Positions 43,786-51,405 of a DNA stretch of 64,000 bases are shown here, in pieces; the first letter of the stretch is position 1; each line of letters opens with the position of its first letter. The stretch is from Eubacteriales bacterium. Lineage in GTDB: Bacteria; Bacillota; Clostridia; Oscillospirales; Oscillospiraceae. The translations under genes were made by a program, and so were the position numbers. The notes below the pieces were generated by a model, which worked only from the letters and a program-made list of their open reading frames with translations, did not search any database and was not told the DNA's origin. Where the stretch lies: positions 47,975 through 111,974 of the forward strand of contig JAUNJE010000004.1 in the NCBI GenBank assembly GCA_030533415.1. The letters are read 5' to 3'.

Positions 43786-44718
43786 TTATTCCTCCGGTGT
43801 AGCCGGGTAGAGGCTGCTGTCCCGGTTATGGCTGTTATCGTGGGCTGCGGAATAGGCGTCCAGGAAGGCGTCCGTCACCAGGCAGAAATCATCGCCGCCT
43901 CCCAGCCGCGGAGTGGCGTCAAAATGATAGTAGGTACTCCCGCCGTCGATGCTGACGAGACTCCAGAAGTGGTCGCTGTCCTTGTCGTCGGTTTTTACCT
44001 TGACGACGTCGATGTTGGGGATTCCCAGCCGTTCGAACATCAGCTTGGTCACGGCAAAGTAGCCATAGCAGTCTCCCCGGCCGGTGGTCAGCATTTCGTA
44101 TGCCGCCTGCCGGTAGTCGGAACGGTCGGTGTGGCCTCCATAAACCCGCGTGGATCTGGCCCAGTCGTAAATCGCGACTGCCTGCTGCAGAGCGGTCATA
44201 TCCTCCGTCACAATTCCGGCCAGTTCCGCGTCCACGGCTTCATAAACCGTCTGCATGTCCACGAAATCCGCCTGCTTGGGCAGCACCGTGACGGTGGCTG
44301 TGGCAGAGGTACGGTTTCCGGCGGCATCCACGGCGTAATAGGTGACCGTATAGCTGCCGGGACAGGTCAAATCGACCTGGCTGCTGTCCACCTCCAACGC
44401 CGGATCGGCATCCTTGTTGTCGGTGACGGTAATGCCGCTTCGGTAGGCCACCGTATCCCCGGCATAGAGCGTGATGTCCTGCACGCCGCAGATCACAGGC
44501 GGGGTGGTATCCTTGGTTTCCGCCACCGCGTGGGCCTCCGTAATAAAGTCGGATTCGGCGCCGCCTTGCTGGCGTATCTTGCCGAAAACCTGCACCGCCG
44601 CGAAAATCAGCAGAAGGCCATTTACAACGTAAAGGATCCGGTAGGTCTTTCTTCTATTATTGGCACGGCGTCTCCTATGTGCGGCATACTTGCCGGGCCG
44701 TTTTGTATTTGCGTCCAT
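43786..44718 (-). CDS. Membrane-anchored transglutaminase-like protein with Ig-like domain
   Basis: 310 residues. A basic N-terminus and TM helix (about 28-45) are followed by a DUF5011-type Ig-like domain (about 70-146; 'ITVTDNKDADPALEVDSSQV', GSYTVTYYAVDAAGN) and a transglutaminase-like domain with Cys217, His250 and Asp267 as the triad (GRGDCYGY, SDHFWSL, YHFDATP). It probably cuts or crosslinks wall peptides or proteins. First gene of the envelope operon, just behind the regulator boxes. Confidence 0.88.
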   Translation of the reverse strand: MDANTKRPGKYAAHRRRRANNRRKTYRILYVVNGLLLIFAAVQVFGKIRQQGGAESDFITEAHAVAETKDTTPPVICGVQDITLYAGDTVAYRSGITVTDNKDADPALEVDSSQVDLTCPGSYTVTYYAVDAAGNRTSATATVTVLPKQADFVDMQTVYEAVDAELAGIVTEDMTALQQAVAIYDWARSTRVYGGHTDRSDYRQAAYEMLTTGRGDCYGYFAVTKLMFERLGIPNIDVVKVKTDDKDSDHFWSLVSIDGGSTYYHFDATPRLGGGDDFCLVTDAFLDAYSAAHDNSHNRDSSLYPATPEE

Positions 44719-44751
44719 AAAAAACACCCTTTCTCTTTCTGTCTTGCCGAC

Positions 44752-44807
44752 ATTATAGAGAAAGGGTGCATCAAATTTATGCGCAAATTTGCATCAAAGC
44801 TGCATCA
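44752..44807 (-). promoter_or_regulatory. Regulator-dependent promoter with direct TGATGC repeats
   Basis: TATAAT -10 on the minus strand (44757-44752) without a -35. Instead, copies of TGATGCA occur at 44807, 44796 and 44773 with a degenerate one near 44786, spaced about 10-13 nt. The nearest box is 9 nt from the -10, replacing the -35. This is the layout of promoters activated by OmpR/PhoB-type regulators. The same box pair precedes the response regulator gene at 47669-47699. Confidence 0.75.
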
Positions 44808-44820
44808 TTTTTGTAAGAAC

Positions 44821-45582
44821 TCACTGAATATTGGTATAAAAGCCGTTTTCGCCCACAAAGAAGGTGATCCGGCATTCGCCGTATACGCTGTCGGTCCAGG
44901 AGATATCCGAGGCCAAATAGGAGCGGTCGATGGGCGCTTTCGCGTTGTCGATGATATCCGAAAGCTCACACCAGTAGAATTCCTCTCCCAGATCAGTCAG
45001 ATAAAGGTCACAGAAGGCGGACAAAATAAATTCCATGTCCTCGCTCTTGTATTTATGATATGCGTCTGAATATTCAACGGAGCAGACCGTGCCGGTCCGG
45101 TCATCAATTTTAATAAAGAACGTGCCGTCATTGTAGCTATAGAAGACATTCCAGAAAAGATTGCTCTGCCTGTCCGAATCGTACCCCTGCCCAACAGAGC
45201 TGCTGGACACGGTAGTTCCATACATCAAAACTGGCTGGCAGTAGGTGAACTCCCCCTGATCTGTAATATTCTGGAAGAAGACGCCTGCCTGCTGGTAGCG
45301 CTCTATCGCGGCCAGGGCGGCAGCCTCCGCCTTTTCCTTCCCCAGGGAGGTCAGGCCGTACGGGATCTCCACAGCCTCATAGGACTTTCCCGATATGGCC
45401 ACGGTCTGGCTCATGGTGATCTCCTCCTGGGTAAATTCCAGCCGTACGTCATTGATAGACGCGAAAAGCAGCTGGTTGTCATTGGCCGCGTCCTGGCGCT
45501 CTCCCACGAATTTCGGCAGCAGCGCCCCCAATACAATCACGGCAGTGGCCAGCAGCAGCGCCAGAAACGACTTGAGCTTCAT
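44821..45582 (-). CDS. Membrane-anchored accessory protein of the two-component system, unknown
   Basis: 253 residues. N-terminal TM helix (about 5-24), then an extracytoplasmic domain of about 225 residues with 'DDRTGTVCSVEYSDAYHKY' typical of beta-rich sensory domains that resemble PepSY-like folds. The start overlaps the kinase stop (ATGA). Third gene of the regulator operon; may modulate the kinase. Confidence 0.7.
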   Translation of the reverse strand: MKLKSFLALLLATAVIVLGALLPKFVGERQDAANDNQLLFASINDVRLEFTQEEITMSQTVAISGKSYEAVEIPYGLTSLGKEKAEAAALAAIERYQQAGVFFQNITDQGEFTYCQPVLMYGTTVSSSSVGQGYDSDRQSNLFWNVFYSYNDGTFFIKIDDRTGTVCSVEYSDAYHKYKSEDMEFILSAFCDLYLTDLGEEFYWCELSDIIDNAKAPIDRSYLASDISWTDSVYGECRITFFVGENGFYTNIQ

Positions 45583-46985
45583 TTGCGCATCTCCCCCTTG
45601 CCGTAGAGTGTTACCGTGACCTGGGTCCCGGTGCCGGGCTTGCTGGCAAACTGGATACTGCCGCCATGCAGCTGTGCGATCTGCTTGCACAGGGACAAGC
45701 CCAGGCCCGCGCCGCCCTGCTGCCGGGAGCGGGACTTATCCACCCGGTAAAAGGCCTCCGTGATCTTGCTCAGCTCCTGTTCCTCCATGCCCCGGCCGTT
45801 GTCCACCACAAAAAACTGGCAGCCGCCGGGAATCGCCGCCGCCTTCACGGCGATGATGCCGTCGCCGTCCATGGCCTTGGAGGCGTTGTCGATCAGGTTA
45901 TACAGCAGCGATTTGACCAGATCCGGTTCCAGAACGGCCGGCTTCTGCTCCGCCCGGCAAACCAGGCGGATGCCCTTCTTCTTAAGGTTGGGCGTCATTG
46001 CCTTTTCAATCTCCGCCATGTAATTCGAAAGCATGACCCGCTTCATCACCAGGCTGTCCTTTTTCAGCAGGATCAGGTCCAGCAGCTTAAAGGACAGCTT
46101 TTCCAGCCGGTGCCCCTCGGAGTAAATATACTCCGCCGCCATCATCCGGGTATTTTCGTCCAGATTGCCCTGCCGGAGCAGGTCCGCGAAGCCGATGATG
46201 GAGGTCATCGGCGTTTTCAGCTCATGGGCAAAGGCACCCATGAAGCTTTCCTGCCGCTGCATCTCCGATTCCAGGCGGCTGATATTCTCCTGCAGCTTGT
46301 CCGCCATGGCGTCAAAGTCCCGGGAAAGCTGGCCGAATTCATCCTTGGACGGGATTCGGGAGCGTGTGGACAGGTCGCCGCCGGCGATTTTCCGCACAAC
46401 GGTAGTCAGCCGGTGCAGATGCCGGGTCATGGCAAAGGACAGCACAATGGCCGCCGCGATCCCCAGCACTACCACCACGATATAGGCCGTGAAAAACAGC
46501 TGCTGCTGGCTCTGCCGTGCCGTATATACACCGGACAAATCAAACCGCGCCCGCAGCGTCAGGCTGGCTGTCCCTGCGGCGATGGTGCTCAGAACGACCA
46601 GCCCATGGCCATATTCATCGTTGATGCGGATATAACTGCATTGGCTGTTGGAAAGTGCGGGGAGCGTATAGCTGCCGAGCTGTTCCCCGCTGCTCTGGTA
46701 GATGATGTGGTTGTCCGCCCGCAGGGAAAGGGCTTGCCAGTGTCCCACATTTTGCTCCGCCATCCCCGTTAGGGCATCTTTCAGGTTGTTATAGCCTGTG
46801 TGCTCTCCCATGGAGTTCAGCAGGTACAGTGTGTTTTGTATGGCCTCATAGGAATCCAGCGCCGCTTCCGTCTCCGCCTGCAGGGAATTTTGAAAAGACA
46901 TGGAAATCAGCACCGTACAGCCCACGCTGAAGGAAATGGCGATCAGCAGGGAAATCATGATGATGAGCTTTAGCCGGTAGCTCAT
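45579..46985 (-). CDS. Sensor histidine kinase (OmpR-system type)
   Basis: 468 residues. Two TM helices (about 7-28 and 162-184) flank an extracytoplasmic sensor domain; HAMP, HisKA with His254 (AHELKTPMTSI), and HATPase with N-box 'LYNLIDNASKAMDG', G1 DNGRGM and G2 GAGLGLSLCKQ follow. Starts 3 nt after the regulator stop. Confidence 0.93.
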   Translation of the reverse strand: MSYRLKLIIMISLLIAISFSVGCTVLISMSFQNSLQAETEAALDSYEAIQNTLYLLNSMGEHTGYNNLKDALTGMAEQNVGHWQALSLRADNHIIYQSSGEQLGSYTLPALSNSQCSYIRINDEYGHGLVVLSTIAAGTASLTLRARFDLSGVYTARQSQQQLFFTAYIVVVVLGIAAAIVLSFAMTRHLHRLTTVVRKIAGGDLSTRSRIPSKDEFGQLSRDFDAMADKLQENISRLESEMQRQESFMGAFAHELKTPMTSIIGFADLLRQGNLDENTRMMAAEYIYSEGHRLEKLSFKLLDLILLKKDSLVMKRVMLSNYMAEIEKAMTPNLKKKGIRLVCRAEQKPAVLEPDLVKSLLYNLIDNASKAMDGDGIIAVKAAAIPGGCQFFVVDNGRGMEEQELSKITEAFYRVDKSRSRQQGGAGLGLSLCKQIAQLHGGSIQFASKPGTGTQVTVTLYGKGEMRK

Positions 46986-46988
46986 ACA

Positions 46989-47642
46989 TTACCCCTCCAA
47001 ACGGTAGCCCATGCCGTATACCGGCTTGATTCGGTCATCCCAGCCCACCTTTTTCTTCATACGCTGAATGTGCAGCTCCACGGTGCGGGTATTGTCGGGA
47101 TATTCTCCGCCCCAGACCCGCTCATAGATGGTCGTCTTGGAAAGGACCACCCCCACATTCCGCGCAAACAGCAACAGCAGCTCATATTCCTTCCTGGTCA
47201 GGGGAATTTCCTCGCCCCGTCTCGTCACCTGCATGGAGAGGGTATTGATTTCCAAATCGCCAATTTTCAGGGAGGTCTGCAGCTTTCCATGCCGCCGCAG
47301 GACTCCCTCCACCCGGGCCAAAAGCTCCAGCACGTCAAAGGGCTTGACCATGTAGTCCTCCGCCCCCATCCGCAATCCCTTCACCCGGTCGCTGATGGCG
47401 TTCTTCGCCGTCAGGAAAATCACCGGGATATTGGTGGAACGTATGTAATCCATCAGCTCAAACCCGTCGATACCGGGAAGCATGATATCCAGCAGGATCA
47501 GGTCGAAGGCTTCCTTTTCAATCAAATTCGCCGCTTCCAGCCCGTCATAGGCGCAGACACATTCATAGCCCGCCCGGTTCAGGCTCAGCCGAAGCAGCTC
47601 GGCAATCGGCCGCTCGTCGTCTACGGCCAGAATACGTATCAT
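46989..47642 (-). CDS. OmpR/PhoB-family response regulator
   Basis: 217 residues. Receiver with Asp8-Asp9, phospho-acceptor Asp52 (LLDIMLPG), Thr in FLTAK and Lys in VKPFD. The winged helix shows LTRKEYELLLLFARN and 'RTVELHIQRMKKKVGWDDR'. Start at 47642 with GGGGG upstream. It probably binds the TGATGC direct repeats in its own promoter and before the transglutaminase/dlt-like operon. Confidence 0.93.
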   Translation of the reverse strand: MIRILAVDDERPIAELLRLSLNRAGYECVCAYDGLEAANLIEKEAFDLILLDIMLPGIDGFELMDYIRSTNIPVIFLTAKNAISDRVKGLRMGAEDYMVKPFDVLELLARVEGVLRRHGKLQTSLKIGDLEINTLSMQVTRRGEEIPLTRKEYELLLLFARNVGVVLSKTTIYERVWGGEYPDNTRTVELHIQRMKKKVGWDDRIKPVYGMGYRLEG

Positions 47643-47668
47643 AGGATCAACCCCCTTGGTACGACAAA

Positions 47669-47699
47669 AGTATATCATAACTGCATCAAAATTGCATCC
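47669..47699 (-). promoter_or_regulatory. Promoter of the two-component system with two regulator boxes
   Basis: On the minus strand TATACT -10 (47674-47669). Boxes with a GATGCA core lie at 47699-47693 and 47688-47682, exactly 11 nt apart, 7 nt upstream of the -10. No -35 match. Confidence 0.7.
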
Positions 47700-47815
47700 T
47701 CATCCTGTTTTTTCCGAACGGGATCTTTTTTTGCAGGGCGGCATTCCGGCCTGCGCGAATTTCATTGGACCGGATTTCCGCGGGAACACCAAATGTCCCG
47801 GAGCGGCACCGCCGC

Positions 47816-48244
47816 TCAGAAATACAGCTCCGCCGCCACATTGCCGTGGACATAATAGCAGACGGCCTTTTTGATAAACTCCTCCGTCACCTGAAACCGT
47901 TCTGCCAGCTCCCAAATCTCTGTACAGCCGTCGGCAATGGCATCGTCCAGGTCGTCCACCGGGATCAGCTTCCGAATGGCCCATTTGTCCGCCCGGTTTT
48001 CGTGACGCTGGCGGCAGTCCACAGCGGCATAGATGTTGTAAAAACTGCCCGTTGCGCAGTGGCCCAGCTCATGTCCCAGGTGTACCCGCTCCTGGATACC
48101 GCCGTCCCGGACGGAACTGTCCATGCCGATGAAACAGGCTCCGCTGTCCAGCATAAGGGACATGGAGCCGGTTTCCGCCAGAGGAAAACAAACCACCTCT
48201 ATATTCTGTTGTTCCGCAAAATCATAGAGCGCTCCGATCTCCAT
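47816..48244 (-). CDS. ImmA/IrrE-family metallopeptidase
   Basis: 142 residues. Zinc motif HELGH at 58-62 with a following HENRADKWA segment giving the third ligand. Proteins of this family cleave partner XRE repressors to switch on mobile elements or stress genes. The XRE gene lies 2 nt upstream. Confidence 0.9.
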   Translation of the reverse strand: MEIGALYDFAEQQNIEVVCFPLAETGSMSLMLDSGACFIGMDSSVRDGGIQERVHLGHELGHCATGSFYNIYAAVDCRQRHENRADKWAIRKLIPVDDLDDAIADGCTEIWELAERFQVTEEFIKKAVCYYVHGNVAAELYF

Positions 48245-48246
48245 GG

Positions 48247-48597
48247 CTACTCCTTTTTCTCCGCCTCCCGCTGTTTGATAAAGGCGGCAAACTTTTTTAC
48301 CTCGTCGTACATGGCTTCGGTGATCTCCCCGTCGCCGCCGAAGAGGGCAAATTTGATATCCTCATCGGAAACCTCCCGCCTTCCATTGCCGGCGGGCGCT
48401 TTCTCATCCGTCTGCTCCAGCAGATAATCGGTGGTGACGCCGAAGTATTCCGCCAGCTTCGCGGCGGTGGTACCGTTGGGCTTGCCGCCGGTTTTCCACT
48501 TGGCAACGGCGGAGCGGTTCAGGCCAATGTCGGTACAGGCCCGGTAAACGCTGATGTTCCGTTCGTCACATAAGGCTTTGAATCTGTTAAAAAACAC
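48247..48597 (-). CDS. XRE-family repressor (CI/ImmR-like)
   Basis: 116 residues from a GTG start. N-terminal HTH ('VYRACTDIGLNRSAVAKWKTG'), then a helical C-terminal region. The GTG at 48597 has GGGGGAG 6 nt upstream. Together with ImmA it forms a cleavable repressor pair. Four ACTWWAGT-type operators lie in the intergenic region to the right. Confidence 0.88.
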   Translation of the reverse strand: MFFNRFKALCDERNISVYRACTDIGLNRSAVAKWKTGGKPNGTTAAKLAEYFGVTTDYLLEQTDEKAPAGNGRREVSDEDIKFALFGGDGEITEAMYDEVKKFAAFIKQREAEKKE

Positions 48598-48636
48598 AAA
48601 AGCTCCCCCTAACATTTGTGCAATTCGCAGAAGATT

Positions 48637-48772
48637 ACTTTAGTATGCAATTTTGCAGTTGACAAGCTACTAAAGTCGTAATATAATGCAGATAGCAAGT
48701 TACCAAAGTAATCTATCTTACTTGACACTTCTTTTTTGACAGCATCATCATAGCACATTTGCTTACTTAAGT
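48637..48772. promoter_or_regulatory. Four palindromic operator boxes
   Basis: ACTTTAGT (48637), ACTAAAGT (48669), ACCAAAGT (48702) and ACTTAAGT (48765) share an ACTWWAGT core, with spacings of 32, 33 and 63 nt (near 3, 3 and 6 helical turns). They overlap both predicted promoters. Likely binding sites of the XRE repressor. Confidence 0.7.
48659..48687 (+). promoter_or_regulatory. Rightward promoter toward the Spo0A-like gene
   Basis: TTGACA (48659-48664) and TATAAT (48682-48687) with 17 bp spacing. One operator box lies in the spacer, so repression by the XRE protein is expected. Confidence 0.85.
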
Positions 48773-48775
48773 CAA
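48747..48775 (-). promoter_or_regulatory. Leftward promoter toward the XRE/ImmA pair
   Basis: On the minus strand TTGACT (48775-48770) and TATGAT (48752-48747) with 17 bp spacing. An operator box overlaps the -35. It faces the rightward promoter, so the two transcripts run into each other. Confidence 0.75.
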
Positions 48776-48903
48776 CGAACATAGACAGCTTTTGTATGCT
48801 TGCACAAGAAAATGGCAGAATTTTCTGTTCCGGTAAAATTCTACCACATATTTCGTCCAATAAAACGGGACCAATTCAAAAAATGGATTAGGAGGAACAA
48901 ACA

Positions 48904-49380
48904 ATGACGACTTTGGAAATGCAGGTAGATGCTCTGATGCGGCTTTGCGCGGCGGAGAAGGAAAGCGACCGGGTTCAGGCCCGGCAGGAGGTTTGCCGCC
49001 TGCTGGAAAACGGCCGCCGGGCCGTTGATCCGGAGGCAGCGGTCCGGCAGATCCTTCTGGAGCTGGGTGCGCCCGACCACCTGGTGGGGCATCCCTATGT
49101 GATCGAGGCCATTTTGCTGGTGGCGGAGGACCGGGCGTATATCAACAACATCACCTTCGGCCTGTATCCCCAGGTGGCGGCCCGCTTCGACACCACCGCC
49201 GCCCGCGTGGAACGGGCCATGCGCCACCTGATCGAGGTGACCTGGACCCGGGGCGACTGGGAGGTGCTGAGCCGGTATTTCGGCAATACCGTCAGCCCGG
49301 ACAAGGGAAAGCCCACCAATGGGGAGTTTATCGCCCGGCTTGCCAACGTGGTAAAGCAGCGGATGCGGGAAGCGGCATAG
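48904..49380 (+). CDS. Standalone Spo0A-type DNA-binding domain protein
   Basis: 158 residues. From about residue 55, 'LGAPDHLVGHPYVIEAILLV', 'NNITFGLYPQVAARFDTTAA', RVERAMRHLIEVTW and 'NGEFIARLANVVKQ' match the effector domain of Spo0A, which binds 0A boxes. The receiver domain is missing; the first ~50 residues are a short helical region. AGGAGG precedes the ATG. The gene is divergent from the XRE/ImmA pair and probably repressed by it. Confidence 0.85.
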   Translation: MTTLEMQVDALMRLCAAEKESDRVQARQEVCRLLENGRRAVDPEAAVRQILLELGAPDHLVGHPYVIEAILLVAEDRAYINNITFGLYPQVAARFDTTAARVERAMRHLIEVTWTRGDWEVLSRYFGNTVSPDKGKPTNGEFIARLANVVKQRMREAA

Positions 49381-49410
49381 GCCACCGCCTTACCTGCCCA
49401 TTCGGATAAA

Positions 49411-49446
49411 ACACAAAAGCCGGCTGCCCAAATTTGGGCAGCCGGC
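49411..49446 (-). terminator. Terminator of the RodA/FtsW gene
   Basis: Perfect 11-bp stem GCCGGCTGCCC with its complement (49419-49429, 49436-49446) followed by TTTTGTGTTTT on the minus strand. It may also end the Spo0A-like gene from the other side. Confidence 0.8.
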
Positions 49447-49451
49447 CATAT

Positions 49452-50612
49452 TCATCCCCGGAAGGGCTGTACATACCGTTCATGACTCAAGCTTTGTGGT
49501 CGCGCGTGGGCGCCGGACACAAGTCCCAGCATGGCGTAAATCGTAACAACGGAGGAGCCGCCGTAGCTGATCAGCGGCAGGGTCAGTCCGATAACGGGCA
49601 TGGCACCGATGCACATACCCACATTGATCATCACCTGGAACATCAGCGCCGATGCCGCTCCATAGCAGATCATGCGGCGCATATAGTCCTGGCACTGCAT
49701 GCCCACATAGATACACCGGGCAATGATCGCCAGCTCCATCAGCATCACCAGCACACAGCCAAAGAATCCCAGCTCCTCACCAATGGAGGAGAAGATGTAG
49801 TCTGTATGCTCAGCGAACAGGCTGCCGGCCTGGGTACGGTTGCCGTTGAACAGGCCCTGTCCCGTCAGGCCGCCGCCGGTCAGGGACTGCAGGTTCATTT
49901 TATAGTGGTAGCGCTCGTTGATGCCCTGGACGTCGATGCTGTCGTCAAACAGAATCAAAATCCGGTTCTGCTGGTATTTGTCCAGGAAGGGCCACAAAAT
50001 GGGGAAACCAACCGCAAGCAGGGAAATGGCCAGCGCAAACCACCAAAGGCTCACACCGCCGGCAAAGGCCATGCCGATGAAGATGAACACGAAAATCAGG
50101 GAAACTCCCGCGTCTCCGGACACTGCCATATTCAGGCCCACCAGCAGGAACAAGTGGTAGCACATGTGAATAACCGACACAGGATGGGATATTCGGTTCT
50201 GATGCGCCGTCATGACGGACGCCATAATAATGATATAGGTAAGTTTACAGATTTCCGCAGGCTGGACATTGATAACAGGAAACTTCAGCCAGCTTCGGTT
50301 ACCGCTATCGTTGTCGGTGCCAAGGGGAGTTATCAGCAGCAGAAGGAGGAAGCAGTTGAAAACGACCATGGCCATCCGGTGCTCGGAAAGGAACTCCATA
50401 TCCAGAGAGGACACCAAGGCGTACATCACCACACCCAGAAAGGTTGCAACCAGCTGAACAGCAATGTAACGGAAATTGCCATCAAATTTATCGGCCGAGG
50501 TGGCACTGGCCACCACCACCACGCCAAAGCCGGACACGATCAGGCACAGGACCAGCAGAAACATATCGCCTTTTTTTGTAAAGTCTCTCAGTTCGTCAAG
50601 ATAACGGCGCAC
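49452..50612 (-). CDS. RodA/FtsW/SpoVE family peptidoglycan polymerase
   Basis: 386 residues, about ten TM helices. 'GNRSWLKFPVINVQPAEICK' and the C-terminal 'GLTLPLISYGGSSVVTIYAMLGL' are SEDS-family hallmarks. SEDS proteins polymerise lipid II together with a class B PBP. No PBP gene is adjacent. Which of RodA, FtsW or SpoVE cannot be settled. Confidence 0.92.
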   Translation of the reverse strand: MRRYLDELRDFTKKGDMFLLVLCLIVSGFGVVVVASATSADKFDGNFRYIAVQLVATFLGVVMYALVSSLDMEFLSEHRMAMVVFNCFLLLLLITPLGTDNDSGNRSWLKFPVINVQPAEICKLTYIIIMASVMTAHQNRISHPVSVIHMCYHLFLLVGLNMAVSGDAGVSLIFVFIFIGMAFAGGVSLWWFALAISLLAVGFPILWPFLDKYQQNRILILFDDSIDVQGINERYHYKMNLQSLTGGGLTGQGLFNGNRTQAGSLFAEHTDYIFSSIGEELGFFGCVLVMLMELAIIARCIYVGMQCQDYMRRMICYGAASALMFQVMINVGMCIGAMPVIGLTLPLISYGGSSVVTIYAMLGLVSGAHARPQSLSHERYVQPFRG

Positions 50613-50678
50613 ATGCCCGCCTCCTTCTTCCGGGATTGTTCCGCCGAAGGCCCCAATCCCACAGTTTACTATTCGTGC

Positions 50679-50707
50679 ATTATATCATTGATTGGGGAAA
50701 AAGTAAA
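50679..50707 (-). promoter_or_regulatory. Promoter of the RodA/FtsW gene
   Basis: On the minus strand TTTACT (50707-50702) and TATAAT (50684-50679), 17 bp apart. Confidence 0.7.
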
Positions 50708-50763
50708 TAGATGAAATGTAAACGACTTATGAACCCCGGCAGCCGCATCCATTCTTTCCCGCG

Positions 50764-50806
50764 AAAAAGCACAGAACCGGACGTATTTTACCTCCGGTTC
50801 TGTGCT
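50764..50806 (-). terminator. Terminator of the small membrane protein gene
   Basis: Perfect 13-bp stem (50768-50780 with 50794-50806) with T-run on the minus strand at 50768-50764. It also faces the RodA promoter region. Confidence 0.8.
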
Positions 50807-50819
50807 CTTTTCATTCCGG

Positions 50820-51044
50820 TCAAACACAAGCCTTCAAAATTCCGAAGGAAACGGCAACCAGTGCCAAGGGCACCATCAGGGCCACACCGCCCGCAAAAAG
50901 CAGGCATCCGATCAGCACGGGCCATGCCAAAACAAACAGCAGGGCCGCTATCACTTTTGCCGCGCCCCAGGCCACTTTGAAGGCAAGCTTCACGGCCTTA
51001 AAGAAAAGCCAGCAAAAAAGAACGACAACGAGCAAGTCCAGCAT
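50820..51044 (-). CDS. Small hydrophobic membrane protein, unknown
   Basis: 74 residues, almost entirely hydrophobic (two or three TM helices) with a few Lys and Trp residues in the first loop. GGAGG lies 8 nt before the ATG at 51044 and only 2 nt before the ATG at 51050, so the inner start is chosen. It has a perfect terminator behind it. No family recognised. Confidence 0.65.
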   Translation of the reverse strand: MLDLLVVVLFCWLFFKAVKLAFKVAWGAAKVIAALLFVLAWPVLIGCLLFAGGVALMVPLALVAVSFGILKACV

Positions 51045-51264
51045 ACGCATTTCCTCCTAATCTTTTTCTGTAATCAGTATAGCAGAATATGGGCAGGAAA
51101 TTGTGGATGATTTGTAACATTTTGTGCCCCATTTCCCCGGGCCGTTCCAAATTTACAGCACGCAATTCCGAAATCCCCCCTTCCATTTCCCAGCGGTGAA
51201 AATGAAGAAACTGTAAAAATTCCAAAAAAAGCATTTTTCTTTGTATTTCAAAGCCGCCGCTTAC
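51045..51264. other. Divergent intergenic region
   Basis: No gene seen. It separates the small membrane protein gene from the RCC1-repeat gene and is AT-rich. A TGCTATACT extended -10 on the minus strand around 51085 may serve the small gene; no convincing -35 is present. Confidence 0.3.
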
Positions 51265-51293
51265 TTGACAAATCAGAAGAAAGCCACTACAAT
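51265..51293 (+). promoter_or_regulatory. Promoter of the RCC1-repeat gene
   Basis: TTGACA (51265-51270) and TACAAT (51288-51293) with 17 bp spacing; a leader of about 105 nt follows before the ATG. Confidence 0.85.
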
Positions 51294-51405
51294 TTTATGT
51301 TAAGCAGTTGCAAAAAACGGAAAAATCGAAATAATATCGCATTATTACATTTTGATGTAAAATCAGAAACAAAAATTAAAATTAGTGACAAAGAGGATGA
51401 TGCGC

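Noticed and set aside
48616-48780. Series of ACTWWAGT boxes considered as a phage attachment site or origin
   Set aside because: No integrase or replication gene nearby; the boxes overlap two good promoters beside an XRE repressor gene, so operators are a simpler reading.
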